From: Maribellus sp. YY47
Lineage (GTDB): Bacteria; Bacteroidota; Bacteroidia; Bacteroidales; Prolixibacteraceae
Direction of reading: 5' to 3'
Assembly: GCF_023111095.1 (NCBI RefSeq)
Contig: NZ_JALGYW010000033.1
Span: 1-41,549, forward strand
Length of the DNA: 41,549 nt
Shown here piece by piece: positions 18,755 through 26,592 of the stretch. The translations under genes were made by a program, and so were the position numbers. Within the stretch, counting starts at the first letter, position 1, and every line of letters begins with the position of its first letter. The notes under the pieces are model-generated. The model saw only the letters and a program-made list of their open reading frames with translations, did no database searches and was not told where the DNA came from.

Positions 18755-20005
18755 TTGGATGTGACTTTTTTACCTGATATCTATTTATACAATCCCACTT
18801 GCGAGGTAGCAATTGGGAACGGAAGCCCCAATTGGCAGCCCAATAAACTACTTACAAAAATGGAAGCTGATTTATCCGCACTTCCATTGTTCTTAGCTAC
18901 TTCTGAAGATGTGGTTCTGGCGGGACAGCTTCCATCAAAAAGATTCCTCGACTCACTCCATAAATTAGACACTGCAATTCCTGATTTCATCGAAATTCAA
19001 AAAGCGCTAAGTGCCGATACGTCTCCCTTACAGAACATTAAAGCGCTAAAACCCTGGGGATGGAGTCCGGCAGCACATAAACTACTCAGTCCATTAAAAC
19101 CCAAATGTTCAGCAACTTTTCAAAACTCCCCGGTTTTCAACTGGACCAGCAAATCGAGGAACCTGTATTCGAAAAAATTTGCCCTTGGAATTTTACGTCA
19201 GATGATCAGGGAATATCCGGACTCTATTTTTATACCGGAGGGTTTGGCCGGAAAAGTTTGCTGCGAACAACACGAGATTGAAACACTGATCAGTGAGTGG
19301 GGCAACCTGATGGTAAAAGCGCCGTGGAGCAGCTCCGGGCGAGGCCTGCAACCCATCACGAAAACCCCCGTTCATCCAAAAGTCTGGGAGAAAATTCTGG
19401 GCATAATCAAAGATCAGGGTTATGTGATTGTGGAACCTTTTCTCGGGAAACAACTGGATATTGCTTTTCAGTTCGAACTAATCGATGGAAAAATCGACTA
19501 CCTCGGCATCAGCAATTTTATGACCGACGGAAAAGGACAATACATTGGCAACCGTTTGAATGGCCTACCTGATGATATGAATTCTGAAATTAAAACTTTT
19601 GCTGAACGTTTGCCTGATAAAATCATTGATCCGCTAATTCAAACCCTGGAGAAAAGTGAACTTGCTTCAGGATATGAAGGAAATTTTGGGGTCGATGCCC
19701 TCATCTTCAGAATGGCTGACAAACAATTGGCTGTTAATCCCTGTCTCGAAATCAATCTCCGCCAGAATATGGGGCTGCTGTCATTAAAACTTGAAAAGCT
19801 TTTGGTGCCTTCAACTAAAGCGCTGTTTCGAACCTGGTATGGCGGCGCAGAAAGTTTTCATGCCTTTCAAACCACGATGGAAAAGCAACATCCGCCTCTG
19901 CTGAAAAACGGCAAAATTCAATCCGGATTTATTTCGCTCACCGATGCAATGCAGGATAGCAGGTTTGGCGCCTATATTTTAGCCGGCTCATCATATTCGT
20001 TTTGA
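18755..20005 (+). CDS. Uncharacterised ATP-grasp-like protein
   Basis: This soluble 416-residue protein has an ATP-grasp-like C-terminal half. KAPWSSSGRG (residues 188-197) resembles the glycine-rich phosphate loop, VEPF (226-229) the adenine/hinge segment, and GNFGVDALIF (309-318) and EINLR (332-336) the Mg-binding Asp, Glu and Asn. The N-terminal block DIYLYNPTCEVAIGNGSPNW is conserved, as I recall, in a Bacteroidota family of unknown function. ATP-grasp enzymes ligate a carboxylate to an amine or thiol through an acyl-phosphate; the substrates here are unknown. No ATG precedes the conserved N-terminus, so the start must be TTG at 18755 or GTG at 18761. A polyphosphate kinase 2 gene follows 44 bases downstream. 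Confidence 0.7.
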   Translation: MDVTFLPDIYLYNPTCEVAIGNGSPNWQPNKLLTKMEADLSALPLFLATSEDVVLAGQLPSKRFLDSLHKLDTAIPDFIEIQKALSADTSPLQNIKALKPWGWSPAAHKLLSPLKPKCSATFQNSPVFNWTSKSRNLYSKKFALGILRQMIREYPDSIFIPEGLAGKVCCEQHEIETLISEWGNLMVKAPWSSSGRGLQPITKTPVHPKVWEKILGIIKDQGYVIVEPFLGKQLDIAFQFELIDGKIDYLGISNFMTDGKGQYIGNRLNGLPDDMNSEIKTFAERLPDKIIDPLIQTLEKSELASGYEGNFGVDALIFRMADKQLAVNPCLEINLRQNMGLLSLKLEKLLVPSTKALFRTWYGGAESFHAFQTTMEKQHPPLLKNGKIQSGFISLTDAMQDSRFGAYILAGSSYSF

Positions 20006-20049
20006 TTGTACTATTTTTCTTACCTTTAATTGCATTCAACAACTGAAAT

Positions 20050-20853
20050 ATGGATTCATCCGGGACACCAAAAAAGAAAAAAATCAGCACGAAGTTTTAC
20101 GAAAAGGAATTAAACAAACTGCAAATTGAACTGGTAAAATTGCAAGAGTGGATTAAAGCCAAAGGGCTGAAAGTGGTCGTTATTTTTGAAGGCCGCGATG
20201 CAGCCGGGAAAGGCGGAACAATTGCCCGGATCACACAATACCTGAATCCCCGGATATGCCGTGTAGTTGCACTTGGAACACCTACTGAACGCGAAAAAAC
20301 ACAGTGGTACTTTCAACGGTATGTACCTCATTTGCCGGCAGCCGGAGAAATGGTTTTGTTCGACCGCAGCTGGTACAACCGTGCCGGTGTTGAGAAAGTG
20401 ATGGGATTTTGTACCAACGATGAATACTGGGAATTTTTACGCTCCTGCCCCAACTTCGAACGAATGCTGATCCGCTCCGGAATTGTTCTGGTGAAATACT
20501 GGTTTTCGGTGAGCGAAGAAGAACAGGAAAAGCGTTTCCGTTCGCGTATCGAAGATCCGACCAAACGATGGAAGATAAGTCCGATGGACATCAAGTCGAT
20601 GCAGCTTTTTGTCGAGTATTCAAAGGCGAAAGACGATATGTTTGCCTACACCGACACAAAGATCAGCCCCTGGTTTGTTGTGGATGCCGACGATAAAAAA
20701 CGTGCCCGTCTGAATTGTATTCACCACCTGTTGTCGATGGTGCCCTACAAGGAACTGGACTACCACCCCATCGAACTCCCTCCGCGAAAAGACAGCAAGG
20801 GTTACGTTCGACCTCCTATATCGGAAATGACTTTTGTTCCCGAAGTTTATTAG
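20050..20853 (+). CDS. ppk2: Polyphosphate kinase 2 (PPK2)
   Basis: This 267-residue cytoplasmic kinase transfers phosphate between polyphosphate and nucleoside mono- or diphosphates. It has the P-loop fold. Walker A GRDAAGKGG is at residues 48-56, Walker B FDRSWYNR at 104-111, and an arginine-rich lid follows around WKISPMDIKSM (about 175-186). The Asp after GR in Walker A and the Asp of FDRS are the catalytic acidic residues and are present. Its length and single domain fit class I/III PPK2 enzymes; I cannot separate ADP from AMP phosphorylation by eye. It follows the ATP-grasp gene on the same strand and converges on the DUF1338 gene 16 bases away. A TACCTTTA at 20021-20028 may be its own -7 box. 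Confidence 0.92.
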   Translation: MDSSGTPKKKKISTKFYEKELNKLQIELVKLQEWIKAKGLKVVVIFEGRDAAGKGGTIARITQYLNPRICRVVALGTPTEREKTQWYFQRYVPHLPAAGEMVLFDRSWYNRAGVEKVMGFCTNDEYWEFLRSCPNFERMLIRSGIVLVKYWFSVSEEEQEKRFRSRIEDPTKRWKISPMDIKSMQLFVEYSKAKDDMFAYTDTKISPWFVVDADDKKRARLNCIHHLLSMVPYKELDYHPIELPPRKDSKGYVRPPISEMTFVPEVY

Positions 20854-20869
20854 AAAACATTCTGACCGA

Positions 20870-21793
20870 TCAGTTATCGCGGGTGCGGGTCATGTCAAAC
20901 AAATGAACAGCCTGATCTCCCAGGAATCCTGAAAACAGTTTCCGCTCCCCGTTTTCTTCTACATAACCGCGTTCCGCCAATTCGTAATAAGCATAGGTCC
21001 AGGTAATTTTATCCGGCCCGTCGTCATTCGTTACGTCAACTTCCTCTTTGACTGCCTGGGTAGCCGATTGTCGCAATTTATTTCCTTTTTCTCCTTCAAT
21101 CGTTTCTTTCATAGGGATACCGACTGCTGCCAACGCTTTGCAGGTTGACTCCAGATCGGGCCATTCCTTCACCTCCTGGTGATTAATGAAAGCGGTAAAA
21201 TGATTCACCGAATTTCCATGGAGCAAAGTCCAGGCGGCATATTGCGAAACATCGTTGAGTTTTATAACATCATCTTTGGCGGGGGGTGACCAGGGCCGTC
21301 TGAAATATTGGGTCAAATCGAGTACGAGCGCTTCAGCCGCCACCTTGGGCATTTCGCCTTCTTCTTTCAATACAGCCAGTAACTCAAGGCTTTCGTCGGA
21401 TATAAGATACGGAGTATCTCTAACCGAATTATTAATGATTTGCTGTGCCCATTCGGGCAACAACTCCACTTCCAGCTGGCTCACAAAAATTTTGGGAAAC
21501 AACTCATTGGGATGTTCAAAATGAACGGCTTTCAGCATTTTCTTTTTGAATTCATACTTGTCGACCGGCACATACCCCAGGTAATTCAACAAGTGTTTTA
21601 TGGCCCTGATTCCTTCGGGTTGTTCTCCGGTGTGGGTATTGAAGGTTCTTATGGCAATATGATCGTTAACAACTTTCCCTCCTTTTTCCAACACCAGTTC
21701 CGCATATGTTTTCGCGTAAGAAACCCTCGAAATATATTGCTTCCAAAGGCTCTCCAGCAACATGGCTGTAATTTCATTGGTCTTGATTTTCAT
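20870..21793 (-). CDS. DUF1338 family protein (2-oxoadipate dioxygenase/decarboxylase-like)
   Basis: This soluble protein has about 307 residues from the ATG at 21793 (MKIKTNEITAML); upstream in-frame ATGs at 21820 and 21838 are less likely. DUF1338 includes HglS/YdcJ, an Fe(II) enzyme that converts 2-oxoadipate to 2-hydroxyglutarate in lysine degradation. Candidate metal ligands are visible. DHIAIRTFN, near the N-terminus, supplies the first His. HGNSVNHFTAFIN, past the middle, supplies the second. A late Glu falls in the ELAERGYVEENGERKLFSGF region. The protein is shorter than HglS and belongs to the Bacteroidota-type short form, so the substrate may differ. The gene is monocistronic or loosely linked to the PfkB gene 114 bases upstream. 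Confidence 0.75.
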   Translation of the reverse strand: MKIKTNEITAMLLESLWKQYISRVSYAKTYAELVLEKGGKVVNDHIAIRTFNTHTGEQPEGIRAIKHLLNYLGYVPVDKYEFKKKMLKAVHFEHPNELFPKIFVSQLEVELLPEWAQQIINNSVRDTPYLISDESLELLAVLKEEGEMPKVAAEALVLDLTQYFRRPWSPPAKDDVIKLNDVSQYAAWTLLHGNSVNHFTAFINHQEVKEWPDLESTCKALAAVGIPMKETIEGEKGNKLRQSATQAVKEEVDVTNDDGPDKITWTYAYYELAERGYVEENGERKLFSGFLGDQAVHLFDMTRTRDN

Positions 21794-21907
21794 CTGCTTA
21801 GTTTTTAAGATGTTCTGCATAACTATTAAACACCTCAACAGGCATTTATGTTACTTCGAAGCAGATGTTTAAGAATATTGTTTTGTTAAAAAAAACTTTG
21901 TAAATAA

Positions 21908-22816
21908 TCAGGCTTGCTGGGAAGTCGATTTCATAAATTCCAGCACGTCATTTTTATCAAAGAATTCGGTGGCACCTCTTTTGGTCGTGTTCAGTGCGCC
22001 GGCGGCATTTCCAAAATGGATGGATTCTTCCAGTGATTTTCCGTTCAGGTAACAATGAAGAAATCCAGCTGAAAAAGCCATTCCCGAACCAATATTATCT
22101 TCCATATCCACTACAAAACCAGGATCATAAAAACACCCCTTTTCTGTATGAAAGGCAGAAATACCGTTGTTTCCCCGGGTCGTAATCACCAATTCGATTT
22201 TGTATTTCTTCGATAATTGTTCGGCAAACGCATCCAGGTCGGTGAATTCCATCTTTAGCTTACCTGCCAAAAACTCCACTTCCTTTTCCTTGATTCGCAC
22301 AATATGGGCACAATCGAGCAAACGTTCCACCACATCAATATTGAAAAAGTGCTGAAACAACTTCAAATCAAAAAAATGAATAGAATCGGGAGATTCCTTG
22401 ATTAGTTCGCGAATGGTGTTTTTGGACAAGCCGTAGCGTTGCGGCAAAAGTCCAAAGAAAAGACAGTCGGCCTGACGGGCCAGTTTTAAGGCTTCGGCTG
22501 AAAATTCGATATGATCGAACGCTACATCTTCTTTGACTTCGTAGCGACTCTCTCCGTTTTCATCAAAAGTAACATTAACCACACCGGTGGGAAACTCTGA
22601 ATCCAACTGTACATTTTTATCCGAAATATTGAGCGAAACCAGTTTGTCGAGCGCAGCCTGTCCCAGTTCATCGTCGCCGACACGCGAAAGTAAATGTCCT
22701 TCCTCTCCAAACGAATTGCACCTGAAAACAAGGTTTAGCGGAGTTCCTCCCAAAACCTGACCGTGAGGCAATAAATCCCAAACGATCTCTCCAAATGCCA
22801 CAATTCGTTTTGCCAT
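21908..22816 (-). CDS. PfkB-fold sugar kinase-like protein with degenerate active site
   Basis: This 302-residue protein has the overall plan of a PfkB (ribokinase/fructokinase) kinase. The N-terminal substrate lobe includes FGEIVWDLLP and LGGTPLN (residues 22-28), the middle has SRVGDDELG, and the C-terminal region resembles the anion hole (DNIGSGMAFSAGF, 240-252). Several invariant residues are altered. The catalytic base expected in GxGD is Met246 (GSGM), the NxxE magnesium motif reads KEKE (176-179), and the family DINLR stretch reads DLKLF (150-154). The frame is otherwise intact and normal in composition. It is therefore either a pseudokinase with a binding or regulatory role, or a recently degenerating gene. 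Fold assignment is confident; activity is doubtful. Confidence 0.8.
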   Translation of the reverse strand: MAKRIVAFGEIVWDLLPHGQVLGGTPLNLVFRCNSFGEEGHLLSRVGDDELGQAALDKLVSLNISDKNVQLDSEFPTGVVNVTFDENGESRYEVKEDVAFDHIEFSAEALKLARQADCLFFGLLPQRYGLSKNTIRELIKESPDSIHFFDLKLFQHFFNIDVVERLLDCAHIVRIKEKEVEFLAGKLKMEFTDLDAFAEQLSKKYKIELVITTRGNNGISAFHTEKGCFYDPGFVVDMEDNIGSGMAFSAGFLHCYLNGKSLEESIHFGNAAGALNTTKRGATEFFDKNDVLEFMKSTSQQA

Positions 22817-22994
22817 AGCGTTACAATTCGGCCGCTAAAATAACGATTAAAAAATCTGCATCAAAGTTCAGCGACAACATAATTTTTATGAACCTCAACA
22901 TACGGGGCCGCAGGATTCTTATTTTCTTTACCTTCCTGCATAATGTATTTTTCAAAAACTTTTAAGCCAACTTAATCGTTTGAAAATTATTGTC

Positions 22995-23615
22995 ATGAAT
23001 TATCTTGCACATCTATATTTATCGGGCGAATCAGAACAGATGCTGGTGGGCAATTTTATAGGCGATTACGTAAAAGGAAAGCAGTATGAAAATTACCCAA
23101 AGGAAATTGCTGACGGCATTCTTTTACATCGCCGTATCGATCATTTTACCGACAATCATCCATTACATAAAGAGGCAAAAAAGCCTTTTCGAGACGATTT
23201 TGGACATTATGCGGGCATTGTAGTGGATTTGGTTTACGATCATTTTTTGGCTGCCAACTGGACGACTTTTTCCGATCTTTCGCTTCGCTGGTTTGCCAAA
23301 CGATCGCATTCGGTCCTTTTATCCCACTTCGCTTATCTGCCCTTGCGTGTGCAAGGCTTTTTACCCTTTCTGATCCAAAACCGGAGGCTGGAATCGTATG
23401 CCACCATCGAAGGAATCATCTAATCCATGCACATCATGGGGAAATATTCTTCGTTGCCCACAAAAGCACACCTTGCCGAAAATATTCTACGGTCAAATTA
23501 CGAAACGCTCGAAGGCAATTTCAAAGCTTTTATGCTGGAACTGATCCACTACGTAAAAACAGAATACGACATAGCATTGGAACTTCCCCTGCCTTCTGAC
23601 CGGGAAGATTTCTAA
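22995..23615 (+). pseudogene. ACP phosphodiesterase-like (DUF479) gene with in-frame stop
   Basis: From the ATG at 22995 (MNYLAHLYLSG, the canonical AcpH-family N-terminus) the frame codes for conserved family blocks. These are GNFIGDYVKG, GILLHRRIDHFTDNHP and VDLVYDHFLAANW. A TAA at 23421-23423, codon 143, then interrupts it. The same frame continues for 63 codons to 23613-23615 with sequence that aligns to the missing C-terminal part of the family (NYETLEGNFKAFMLELIHYV). The full length without the stop, about 206 residues, is right for the family. AcpH removes the 4'-phosphopantetheine arm from acyl carrier protein. The single nonsense codon suggests a recent inactivating mutation, a base-call error, or less likely readthrough. 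The end overlaps the convergent kamA-like stop by four bases. Confidence 0.75.
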
Positions 23616-24907
23616 GCCAGCATTTCGAGGTACGAATCTTCGAAAAAGAATGCGGTTTCACCAAATGCCGGTTCCAGTTCATCAAACCAAACCGCCTTCG
23701 GATCGAACTTGGCAAAGAAAGGTTTGCCTACCCACGACGGATCTCTGCCCTGCAGAAAATTCAGCACAAACACTTTTTGTCCTTTTATCTCGGAAACTCC
23801 AACTATCTGTACTTTTCCCGGACTGCATGACATGCTTGGCCCTTTTACGGTGCGACAGATTCCACTTACCTGGTTATAGGCTCCCCGGTAGATTTGCCAT
23901 GCGCGGTTTAACGAAACCGCAAAATAATCTTGTGCCCCGGTATCGCGCGCCACAAACATGTAATATGGTACAATACCCTGCCGAACCTGTTCTCTCCAGT
24001 TTTCGGCCCAGATATCTGCACGATCGTTAATGTTATGCATCACCGGCGATTGCGAACGAATCTGAACACCTGCATTCAACAAGCGCTGAACGGCTTCCTG
24101 CACCGCCTTTGTTTTTAACTCGCCCGGGTGGTTGAGGTGAGCCATCAGGGCAACGTTGATTCCATGTTTTTTTACCTTTTCAAACAAACGAAGCAAATCA
24201 TCGGCATCAGGGTCGGTGGTATAACGATACGGCCAGTAAGCCAGCGACTTTGTTCCTATCCGGATATTCTTCAAATGCGGAATATCGGCTTCGATCAACG
24301 CATTGAAGTAGTTTTCGAAAAAACGGGTTTTCATTACCGCAGGATCACCACCGGTAAATAAAACATCGGTAATATGCGGATGTGCCTTCAAATATTCGAC
24401 CATTTGATCGGCTTCCTTCATGGCAAATTTAAATTCGTTTAACGCAAACTGCGGCCACCTGAAACAAAAGGTGCAATAGGCATGGCAAGTCTGTCCCTGT
24501 GTTGGGAAAAACAACATCGTTTCGCGGTATTTATGCTGAATTCCGTTTAAACGCTTCCCGTTAAAAACCGGAACATTGTTTTCTTGTCCTGCCGGATTGG
24601 GATTCAATTTCAAACGTATTTTTCTAACCTCTTCCTGAAGCAACTCTTTTGAAGCATTCTTTTTGAGAAGCGAAGCAATCCGGTTAAAATCCTTTTCCTG
24701 AAGCATTTCCCTTTGCGGAAAATTGAGAATAAAAAACGGGTCTTTCTCAAAATTAGACCAGTCGATCAGTTCATCTACCACGTAATTATCGGTTTTAAAC
24801 GGCAATACGTTTCCCACTACCTCTATTTCCAGTTTTTGTTCTTCGGTTAAAACCGACATTTGGGATATTTGTCTGAAATTATGAAGAGAATAAGGTTTGT
24901 ATATCAT
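23612..24907 (-). CDS. KamA-family radical SAM protein (aminomutase-like)
   Basis: This 431-residue protein starts at the ATG at 24907 (MIYKPYSLHNF); the frame extends 19 residues further with no conserved sequence. The radical SAM cluster motif is CHAYCTFC (Cys141, Cys145, Cys148), followed by the FTGGDP SAM-contact motif (185-190). The family is lysine 2,3-aminomutase-like, using PLP and SAM to migrate an amino group. Lys365 in SCSPGKV sits where the PLP lysine is expected. Of the two Asp residues that bind the lysine side chain in clostridial LAM, one appears retained (Asp322, VARDTG). The other seems replaced by Ser358 or a gap. The substrate may therefore not be lysine. I see no ablA/ablB partner or lysine-fermentation genes. 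Confidence 0.8.
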   Translation of the reverse strand: MIYKPYSLHNFRQISQMSVLTEEQKLEIEVVGNVLPFKTDNYVVDELIDWSNFEKDPFFILNFPQREMLQEKDFNRIASLLKKNASKELLQEEVRKIRLKLNPNPAGQENNVPVFNGKRLNGIQHKYRETMLFFPTQGQTCHAYCTFCFRWPQFALNEFKFAMKEADQMVEYLKAHPHITDVLFTGGDPAVMKTRFFENYFNALIEADIPHLKNIRIGTKSLAYWPYRYTTDPDADDLLRLFEKVKKHGINVALMAHLNHPGELKTKAVQEAVQRLLNAGVQIRSQSPVMHNINDRADIWAENWREQVRQGIVPYYMFVARDTGAQDYFAVSLNRAWQIYRGAYNQVSGICRTVKGPSMSCSPGKVQIVGVSEIKGQKVFVLNFLQGRDPSWVGKPFFAKFDPKAVWFDELEPAFGETAFFFEDSYLEMLA

Positions 24908-24909
24908 CT

Positions 24910-24929
24910 CATTAAATTTTTGTTTAATG
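24910..24929 (-). promoter_or_regulatory. Small hairpin immediately upstream of the kamA-like start
   Basis: CATTAAA and TTTAATG are exact complements around a six-base loop, ending two bases before the ATG at 24907. In the mRNA it would enclose the ribosome-loading region. It is A/T-rich and may be chance. Confidence 0.25.
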
Positions 24930-25048
24930 GGATACCACACCTGAAAGCGTTCGCATACGAACACTCAAAAAAGTATCCACAAAAAGTTTGAAAGAAAGTG
25001 GTTCTGCATTTCCCTCAGGATCAAAGTCGAACTACTTCTAATGTCTGT

Positions 25049-25147
25049 TTATTTGTCTTTATGCCCTAGAATAAAAATCTTACGATTTTTAAAAAGCCTG
25101 GTGAAGATAGTAAAAATAAGGGGAATGCCCAAGCTCCAGCAAGACAT
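25049..25147 (-). CDS. Candidate 32-residue peptide coupled to rodA by TGATG
   Basis: The ATG of this frame overlaps the rodA TGA stop in a TGATG arrangement, the classical geometry for translational coupling. The 32-codon product begins MSCWSLGIPLIF. Hydrophobic residues run to about residue 19, then a basic stretch (RLFKNRKIF), then HKDK, so it would be a short membrane-associated peptide with a positively charged flank. A longer open frame reaches back into rodA to 25231 but is out of frame with the coupling signal. I recognise no family. It could be chance, since one in-register ATG at a stop is not rare. Placement at the end of the rod-shape operon makes it worth checking. Confidence 0.3.
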   Translation of the reverse strand: MSCWSLGIPLIFTIFTRLFKNRKIFILGHKDK

Positions 25148-26592
25148 CAGGTATTTCGACTGTCGCGGAAGTTTTCTAAACGACTTGCATCCAGCCGGAT
25201 AAAAATAAAAAGAAGAATGGTGAACGACCAAAGCGACGAGCCACCATAACTAAAAAAAGGTAAAGGAATCCCGATCACTGGCATGATACCAATTGTCATC
25301 CCGATGTTCACCACAAAGTGGAAAAACAGGATAATGGCTACTGAATAACCATAGATACGGGAGAAAACCGATCGCTGTCGTTCAGCCAACCAAACCAAAC
25401 GGCTCAGAAAAAACACAAACAGCGCGATTACTACAAACGTTCCGGCAAATCCCCACTCCTCTCCTACTGTACAAAATATGAAGTCGGTACTTTGCTCGGG
25501 CACAAAATTGAACTTGGTTTGCGTTCCGTTCAGATAACCTTTTCCCCACATTCCTCCGGAACCAATGGCAATTTTACTTTGATTTACGTGGTATCCTGCA
25601 CCATATGGATTGGATTCAAGCCCCAATAATTCTTTGATTCGAACCTGATGATGGCTTTCCAGTATATTATTAAATGTATAATCAACCGAAATAGAAAACA
25701 GTACTGATCCCAGGAAAAAGAGCGATATGATTGCGTAATTTTTAAACTTCTTTATGAGCGAATATACCAAAGTCACCAACGATCCCAGAATGGATCCAAA
25801 AATGATAATATCTCCCAGCTCGTATTTCTTCCCCAGAATTGCATTCAACAGAAAAGACAATAAAATGCCAGTGGCAAAAAACACAAGTATTTTAAAATAC
25901 TGGGAAAACTTTGGATTCAGGATCAAATAAATAAGGGCCGCAGCTCCCAGCAAAACCAATATTAGTGTGAGTTTTGAAAGGATTAAAGCCAGAATAAACA
26001 ATGTAGCAACGAGTGTTCCGAGAAACAATACCAAACCTGAGAGTCCTTCCCTGAACAACACCAGAACAAACGAAAAATACACGAGCGCTGATCCGGTGTC
26101 GTTTTGCAAAAGGATAAGCGCCGCCGGTGTAAAAATAATCAGCGCCATAATGGCCAGCGATTTAAAGTTCTTTAGTTTAAAATCGAAAGTACTCATATAC
26201 CGCGCCAGGGCCAGCGCTGTTGCAAATTTGGCAAATTCGGAAGGCTGTAATTTAAATCCGCCGATCTCAAGCCACGACCGGGCGCCGTTTACCTCGTTGG
26301 CAATCAACAATACCAGCAGCAGCAGAGAAACCATTACGCCGTAAATGGCATAAGAGAAAAAAACATAAAAGTTGGTTTCTATCGACATGATAATGATGGC
26401 TAAGGCCACGCCTGCACCAATCCACAAAAGCTGTTTGCCGTAGCGTTGCGAGATATCAAAAATACTTTGATGATCGGTGTCGTACACCGCAGCATAAATA
26501 TTAAACCAGCCCATAAAGACCAGCACCAGGTACAACAGCACTGTAATCCAGTCGATGTTCGACCATATGTTATTCCTCTGAATCATCTTCAA
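25147..26592 (-). CDS. rodA: Rod shape-determining SEDS peptidoglycan polymerase RodA
   Basis: This 481-residue (479 from the ATG at 26586) polytopic inner-membrane SEDS glycosyltransferase polymerises lipid II during cell elongation with PBP2. Family marks are ETNFYVFFSYAIYG and the LQPSEFAKFATALALARY block, then LLQNDTGSALVYFSFVLVLFREG, and near the C-terminus DFIFCTVGEEWGF and GIPLPFFSYGGSSLWS. It is about 100 residues longer than E. coli RodA. The extra sequence (residues about 190-310) adds hydrophobic segments between the polymerase core halves, which I recall as usual in Bacteroidota. Its start overlaps the end of the PBP2 gene by about 20 bases, so the two are translationally linked. 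Confidence 0.96.
   Translation of the reverse strand: MKMIQRNNIWSNIDWITVLLYLVLVFMGWFNIYAAVYDTDHQSIFDISQRYGKQLLWIGAGVALAIIIMSIETNFYVFFSYAIYGVMVSLLLLVLLIANEVNGARSWLEIGGFKLQPSEFAKFATALALARYMSTFDFKLKNFKSLAIMALIIFTPAALILLQNDTGSALVYFSFVLVLFREGLSGLVLFLGTLVATLFILALILSKLTLILVLLGAAALIYLILNPKFSQYFKILVFFATGILLSFLLNAILGKKYELGDIIIFGSILGSLVTLVYSLIKKFKNYAIISLFFLGSVLFSISVDYTFNNILESHHQVRIKELLGLESNPYGAGYHVNQSKIAIGSGGMWGKGYLNGTQTKFNFVPEQSTDFIFCTVGEEWGFAGTFVVIALFVFFLSRLVWLAERQRSVFSRIYGYSVAIILFFHFVVNIGMTIGIMPVIGIPLPFFSYGGSSLWSFTILLFIFIRLDASRLENFRDSRNT

Noticed and set aside
25148-25231. Upstream extension of the rodA-coupled micro-ORF
   Set aside because: The extension lies entirely inside rodA in another frame and is low-complexity. 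Only the TGATG-positioned start has a rationale.
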